From contig CP099988.1 of the NCBI GenBank assembly GCA_024167805.1, positions 2,680,371-2,744,370 of the forward strand: a stretch of 64,000 nt of DNA, given 5' to 3'. A program made the translations under genes and the position numbers. This stretch comes from Methanobacterium sp. ERen5 (lineage in GTDB: Archaea > Methanobacteriota > Methanobacteria > Methanobacteriales > Methanobacteriaceae). Positions 60,158 to 64,000 of this stretch are shown here, piece by piece (the stretch's first letter is position 1; each line of letters starts with the position of its first letter). Below the pieces are notes generated by a model, which did no database searches, was not told the DNA's origin, and was given only the letters and a program-made list of their open reading frames with translations.

Positions 60158-60439
60158 AATAAGATTTTGTAGGATGAAATTAAAGATTATTTAAGATACT
60201 TTGTGATAATATTATCATATAAATATTACTATTTTATATATGAGTATGTACATATTCGGTGATGGGGCTTAATAAATTAAAGAGTATAAACTGTAAAAAT
60301 ATGTTACAAGAGTTTAATTACGACTGTTAGTATAGTACATGGAAACAATTATAATAGATTGTCCTAATTACAATCATTGATCGAATGATTATCGTTCAAA
60401 TTACTAGTTTAAATTTTCTTTATTTAATGGAGGGGTTAA

Positions 60440-60751
60440 ATGAAAGAAGTAAAACTTCAAAGATATAAGAAAAATATATTTAAGTATTCTTTAGATATCA
60501 ATTGTATGGATGATAGCCTATTAAGGATAGGTAGTGATATCGAACCAGTAGATATAGGTTGTGTAGAATTTGTCGATACTCCTGATTTATCTTTAATTGG
60601 TGCTGGAGGGTGCAGCCCATTTCATTTAAAAGTCTATTTGATCTCTCAAGATAAAAAAGGGATTATTGTTATTAAAAAAGAATGTAAACATCTTGGGAGT
60701 AGTTGGGAAGATTGTGTTAAAGGATTCGAATTATATAGAAGTAATAGATGA
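60440..60751 (+). CDS. Unrecognised 103-residue protein
   Basis: A soluble protein of unknown family with a conserved-looking middle, G-A-G-G-C-S-P-F-H-L-K. A GGAGGGG ribosome site supports the start. It is downstream of the restriction system with a 282-base gap and may be accessory DNA. Confidence 0.5.
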   Translation: MKEVKLQRYKKNIFKYSLDINCMDDSLLRIGSDIEPVDIGCVEFVDTPDLSLIGAGGCSPFHLKVYLISQDKKGIIVIKKECKHLGSSWEDCVKGFELYRSNR

Positions 60752-60812
60752 ATCTTAAAGAAACAAAATGGTAGGATCTGAAAATTTTCATATCCCATAT
60801 TTTATTTCCTGC

Positions 60813-61562
60813 TTACATCCTTGACACAATATAAACACTGTCATCACTTGTTATTCCACCGAACCATGATTCCATTGTTGCTTTTGAATATCCGATTACC
60901 GTTCCTTGTAGACTGTTTGCCATGTAAATATTTTTGTTACAAACTGATACACAGTAATCCCAGTGACCCCACTTGTTTTTATAGAGTTCATGATAGAATA
61001 CGGCTTTATCTGCCCTTCCAACTGCTATTCCAATTTCTTCCCATGAAATATCCTTTTTACTATGGGTTTCAATTGTTATTCTAACATTGTATTTTTTGGC
61101 AAGATCTATTAGAATGGCTTTGAGTCCTGCAGGAGCTGTACCATTTTCATCTGTGTAACCATACTTATTCAGGTCACTTTCCTTTAGATCAATATTAAAC
61201 AGTTCCTTCCAAACCTGCTGAATAACATTCAATGCACACCATGTACCATAGTCCTGCTTCATACGACTGTCTTTGAAATATCTTGGACTTGTGTAACATC
61301 CATCAGCATCTTTAAATGCCCCAACACTTTGTCCAAACTTATAGTTTGGTAGCATCTGCTCTGTTTTTTCATCATATTTACCAGTATCAATCAAGCCTAC
61401 TTTACGTTGATATCGTTTAAGGGCTTGTCTGGTTGTCACATCGAATAAGTCACTTGTTTTATCTGGTAGTTTGCCATGGTCATCTTTAAATCCAAAATGG
61501 TTTAGCCATGTTTTTAGGTTTAATACTTGTTTTCCTTTATCTCCTGTTTTTAATTCTTTCAT
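60813..61562 (-). CDS. Peptidoglycan-binding-domain protein with a papain-like (C39-type) domain
   Basis: Residues about 1-75 form a peptidoglycan-binding type 1 domain (K-G-K-Q-V-L-N-L-K-T-W-L). The C-terminal ~150 residues have G-T-W-C-A-L-N-V (likely catalytic Cys), G-H-W-D-Y-C-V-S (likely His) and a later N/D in M-A-N-S-L-Q. This suits a papain-like cysteine peptidase acting on pseudomurein or secreted peptides, similar in layout to archaeal-virus lysins. No signal peptide was seen. The ATG at 61562 fits GGTGAT. It starts 11 bases after a second lysin-like gene, forming a pair. Confidence 0.65.
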   Translation of the reverse strand: MKELKTGDKGKQVLNLKTWLNHFGFKDDHGKLPDKTSDLFDVTTRQALKRYQRKVGLIDTGKYDEKTEQMLPNYKFGQSVGAFKDADGCYTSPRYFKDSRMKQDYGTWCALNVIQQVWKELFNIDLKESDLNKYGYTDENGTAPAGLKAILIDLAKKYNVRITIETHSKKDISWEEIGIAVGRADKAVFYHELYKNKWGHWDYCVSVCNKNIYMANSLQGTVIGYSKATMESWFGGITSDDSVYIVSRM

Positions 61563-61573
61563 AGATATCACCT

Positions 61574-62440
61574 TTAATAATTTGATAATCCATATCGGAA
61601 TAGTCCAAATCCTTTACAATATGGTTTAATAGCGTTTATTTCACTCATTAAATCAGAATTAGACTTGGAAACTACATTTTGATCTGACTCATAAGTTTCC
61701 AATGCAGGGTAAATTTTGCCAGGATATTCCTTGTTGTAAATTTTCATGTACTCTGTCAATTGAGACAGTGACTTTTTGTAATCATTCAGATACAGCATAG
61801 GCATTAAATAATCACAGTAATCTTTAATTATATTCCAATATTGTTTTCCGTCCCATTCCTGAGCTTTCGTACATAAAATGAAAGTCTTCTTATTAGCTTT
61901 ACAGAGGTTTTGGATCCCTCGAATTTCAGAATAAAATTTAGGCATCTCATAAGTTTCCATGTCTAAAACCATATTCCATCCTTGTAAGGTGAGATAACTT
62001 GTATAACTGAATCCCTGCCAAACCCACGCAAATGGTTTCAATCCTGCTTTGACAATTGATGTTAAATCGGGACCAAATTGATTGAAATTTGCATTTACAA
62101 TCCTAACATAAACCTCTGTAATTCCTTTAGCTCGGAGTCCTGACCACTCAATTTTATCTAAAGGTGTTATCTCTGGATTAATGAAATAACCTACTCCTTG
62201 GATTGGTTTGTCAGGATTATAATTTGGTAAAATTCTTTGTGTAGCTAAATCAAATTTACCAGTAGGTGGAATGTTCGCTGCCCTTTGAAAACGTTTTAAT
62301 CCTTGCCTCATCGAAACATCAAATAGGTCACTGTTGGTGTTCAAAGGTTTACCTGCATTATCACGAAATCTATATTTATTTAGCCATATCTTGAGTGTGA
62401 GGACATCTTTGCCTCGATCTCCTGTCTTTAAAAATCTCAT
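61574..62440 (-). CDS. Peptidoglycan-binding-domain protein with a TIM-barrel-like domain
   Basis: The first ~70 residues are a peptidoglycan-binding type domain close to that of the neighbouring gene (K-T-G-D-R-G-K-D-V-L-T-L-K-I-W-L-N). The rest resembles a glycoside-hydrolase-like TIM barrel (G-I-T-E-V-Y-V-R-I, P-A-L-E-T-Y near the end). No signal peptide. It may cut or bind the glycan of pseudomurein. It lies 11 bases upstream of the C39-type gene on the same strand and is probably co-transcribed. Confidence 0.6.
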   Translation of the reverse strand: MRFLKTGDRGKDVLTLKIWLNKYRFRDNAGKPLNTNSDLFDVSMRQGLKRFQRAANIPPTGKFDLATQRILPNYNPDKPIQGVGYFINPEITPLDKIEWSGLRAKGITEVYVRIVNANFNQFGPDLTSIVKAGLKPFAWVWQGFSYTSYLTLQGWNMVLDMETYEMPKFYSEIRGIQNLCKANKKTFILCTKAQEWDGKQYWNIIKDYCDYLMPMLYLNDYKKSLSQLTEYMKIYNKEYPGKIYPALETYESDQNVVSKSNSDLMSEINAIKPYCKGFGLFRYGLSNY

Positions 62441-62568
62441 ATTTGTTATGCCTCCATAGTGTTCACTAAAATAAAATAAAAATAATTGGATTAAATTAAT
62501 ATAGAAAAAAATTAAAGTATGAAAAATTAAGTAAAATTTAATAGTAAATTAAATTGGGAGGGGTAAAT

Positions 62569-63534
62569 TTGATACACGAAATAAATTTTATGGGATTATT
62601 GGCTAATGTTGATTCTTCGATTTTGATTTTAAATGAAATACTACCTGATGGAATTGAAATACGTTCATTTAATAGAGATGATGAATGTCTTGAATTTTTT
62701 AATGAATTGACAGGATCTTCTTATCAAGATACACAATTGAGACTATATCAGAATTCATGTTGGTCCCCTAATAATGAAACTTATTACTTTTATAGCTCGT
62801 TTTCAGCCGATATTAATCAAATACAAGATAGAACGGATATAGATAAGGGTTTAAACAAATTTAGAAATAATTCTTTAGCAGAGATTGAACATGTAATAAA
62901 AATGTTAAGATTATATAAAGAAGGGAATGTCCAAATGCCATTCAGGTATTATTATAAAGATACAAGTGGTATTATGTTATTAACAGGAGAACATACTTGT
63001 GAGAGTATAGAAGCTAAACCATTTGTTTTAAACAAAGATGAATTTAAAGATTTTAAAAAGTTTATTAATAATGGTAAATTTTTTATAAATACCTCAGTTA
63101 ACCTTGCATTTTCCAATTTTGAAGCTTCCTACGAAGTTAATCATTTTAATATAAAATTTTTAACACTAATGAACGCAATGGAAATACTGTTCCACCCTGC
63201 CGAAGCAGGAGAATTAAGTTATAGAATTTCCAGAAATTTCGCTGTTTTAATGGGTACAAATATAGAGGAATCTAAAAAATATTATAAAGATATGAAGAAA
63301 TTTTACTCAAAAAGATCAGATTTAGTTCATAGAGGATACACTAAAAAAAGGATTACTATTGGTGATGTTAACAAACTAAGAAAATATGTTAGAGATTCAA
63401 TAAAAGTATTTTTAGATTTACATGAGACAGAAATTTATGAGATATTAACTTATCATGGTTTTGGTGAAAGAGAAGCAGTTTTTGAAGAAATTAAAGAAAA
63501 AGTTAAAAAGGATCAACAGAATCAGGAGGAATAA
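62569..63534 (+). CDS. HEPN-domain protein, possible defence factor
   Basis: The 321-residue protein has an alpha/beta first half and a helical C-terminal half. The latter contains L-S-Y-R-I-S-R-N-F-A-V-L-M-G and then K-R-S-D-L-V-H-R-G, an R-x4-H motif typical of HEPN RNase-like domains in abortive infection proteins. The TTG at 62569 follows GGAGGGG directly and is chosen over an earlier TTG. It lies close to the restriction system, in an accessory region. An RNase activity is inference from the motif. Confidence 0.65.
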   Translation: MIHEINFMGLLANVDSSILILNEILPDGIEIRSFNRDDECLEFFNELTGSSYQDTQLRLYQNSCWSPNNETYYFYSSFSADINQIQDRTDIDKGLNKFRNNSLAEIEHVIKMLRLYKEGNVQMPFRYYYKDTSGIMLLTGEHTCESIEAKPFVLNKDEFKDFKKFINNGKFFINTSVNLAFSNFEASYEVNHFNIKFLTLMNAMEILFHPAEAGELSYRISRNFAVLMGTNIEESKKYYKDMKKFYSKRSDLVHRGYTKKRITIGDVNKLRKYVRDSIKVFLDLHETEIYEILTYHGFGEREAVFEEIKEKVKKDQQNQEE

Positions 63535-63535
63535 C

Positions 63536-63831
63536 ATGAAAATTGGATTATATGTTGGTTTAGTAATGAAAGACAGTATTTGGAATTTAGTTTTTGTTGA
63601 AAAAAATTAGAATTAGAGGCAGTTCCTAGAGTTGGGGACGAAATCGAAGACTCTGGCATTCCTTTTGAAGTAGAAAGTGTAAAATTTAATATTGATAAAG
63701 ATGAAGTTGAAGTTACTTTAAAAGATTTTGATGTACAAAATGAAATTGGTAAAAAGGATGTTTTAAAACGTATGGAAGATTCAGGATGGTTTTACAGAGA
63801 TCCTGAAATCTATACTTTAACAAACATGTAG
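63536..63831 (+). CDS. Unrecognised small protein, probable sequencing frameshift
   Basis: An ATG directly after AGGAGG starts M-K-I-G-L-Y-V-G-L-V. One missing base in the A7 run at 63600-63606 joins it to a long second half (P-R-V-G-D-E-I-E, F-D-V-Q-N-E-I-G-K) ending at TAG at 63829-63831, about 98 residues in total. It begins one base after the HEPN gene's stop, so the two form an operon and may work together. Family unknown. Confidence 0.55.
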
Positions 63832-64000
63832 TACTTAATTTTAACACAAAAACTTTTTTTTATTTTTTTAATATAGTTTACAATGCCATCAGAAACTAAT
63901 TTCACCTGCCTGTGCAGCTGATGCTATGTAAAAAAATTTATGCAGTTCTTTTCCACATATACACGGCCAAATAAGGAGGCATATTGTTATGTGCCGAACC

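Overview
The window looks like chromosomal DNA from a methanogenic archaeon of the Methanobacteriales, most likely Methanobacterium-like. The support is AT-rich DNA, Shine-Dalgarno sites of the GGTGAT/GGAGG type, two copies of hdrC-hdrB plus an hdrA, archaeal glyA, a MetX-CBS fusion, a DUF2124-type gene, and two lysin-like proteins with peptidoglycan-binding-type domains. All identifications come from reading the sequence; no database search was run.

Layout. 1-5.8 kb: a decayed QueG-like iron-sulfur gene, a drug-efflux transporter, hdrCB copy 1 and an AhpD-like gene. 6-9 kb: zinc ribbon, NifX-like, cation efflux-NifX fusion and DUF2124 genes. 9.6-14.7 kb: glyA, an amino acid permease, a secreted Ig-like protein and an Fpg-like glycosylase. 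14.8-22 kb: a zinc/cadmium ATPase with its ArsR regulator, a PAS kinase/response-regulator operon, and a DJ-1 protein. 22-38 kb: iscU, PRC-barrel and Hsp20 genes, PadR, TetR and alpha/beta hydrolase genes, membrane proteins, and a rifampicin-phosphotransferase-like enzyme. 38.46-42.4 kb: a small integrative element inserted in the 3' end of iscS. 42.4-56.1 kb: sulfur and energy metabolism (iscS, metX, metY, tRNA-Cys, cysS, a GMC oxidoreductase, a ThiF/MoeB-like enzyme, hdrCB copy 2, hdrA-mvhD fusion). 57-64 kb: accessory genes, namely a BcgI-like restriction-modification system, lysin-like proteins and a HEPN-type protein.

The most interesting signal is a shared 12-bp palindrome, TAACWATWGTTA. 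It sits on or next to likely TATA boxes upstream of iscU, iscS, metY, a flavin split-barrel gene, tRNA-Cys/cysS and (twice) the GMC oxidoreductase, with a 10-bp core upstream of the decayed QueG-like gene. This looks like an undescribed cysteine/sulfur/Fe-S regulon. The other main signals are the iscS-targeting element with core repeats and 12-bp inverted repeats, an HdrA-MvhD fusion whose MvhD part has lost its cysteines, HdrB copies with an altered second cysteine motif, and three TetR-type operators spaced exactly 18 bp apart.

Reading caution: thirteen genes need single-base insertions to restore their frames (20 in all). Every change is a missing base, and all but two lie in a run of three or more identical bases. 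This is the pattern of homopolymer undercalling in the assembly, so these genes are annotated as single genes with probable sequencing frameshifts. The QueG-like gene is different: it has three in-frame stops and a lost cluster cysteine, and looks truly dead.
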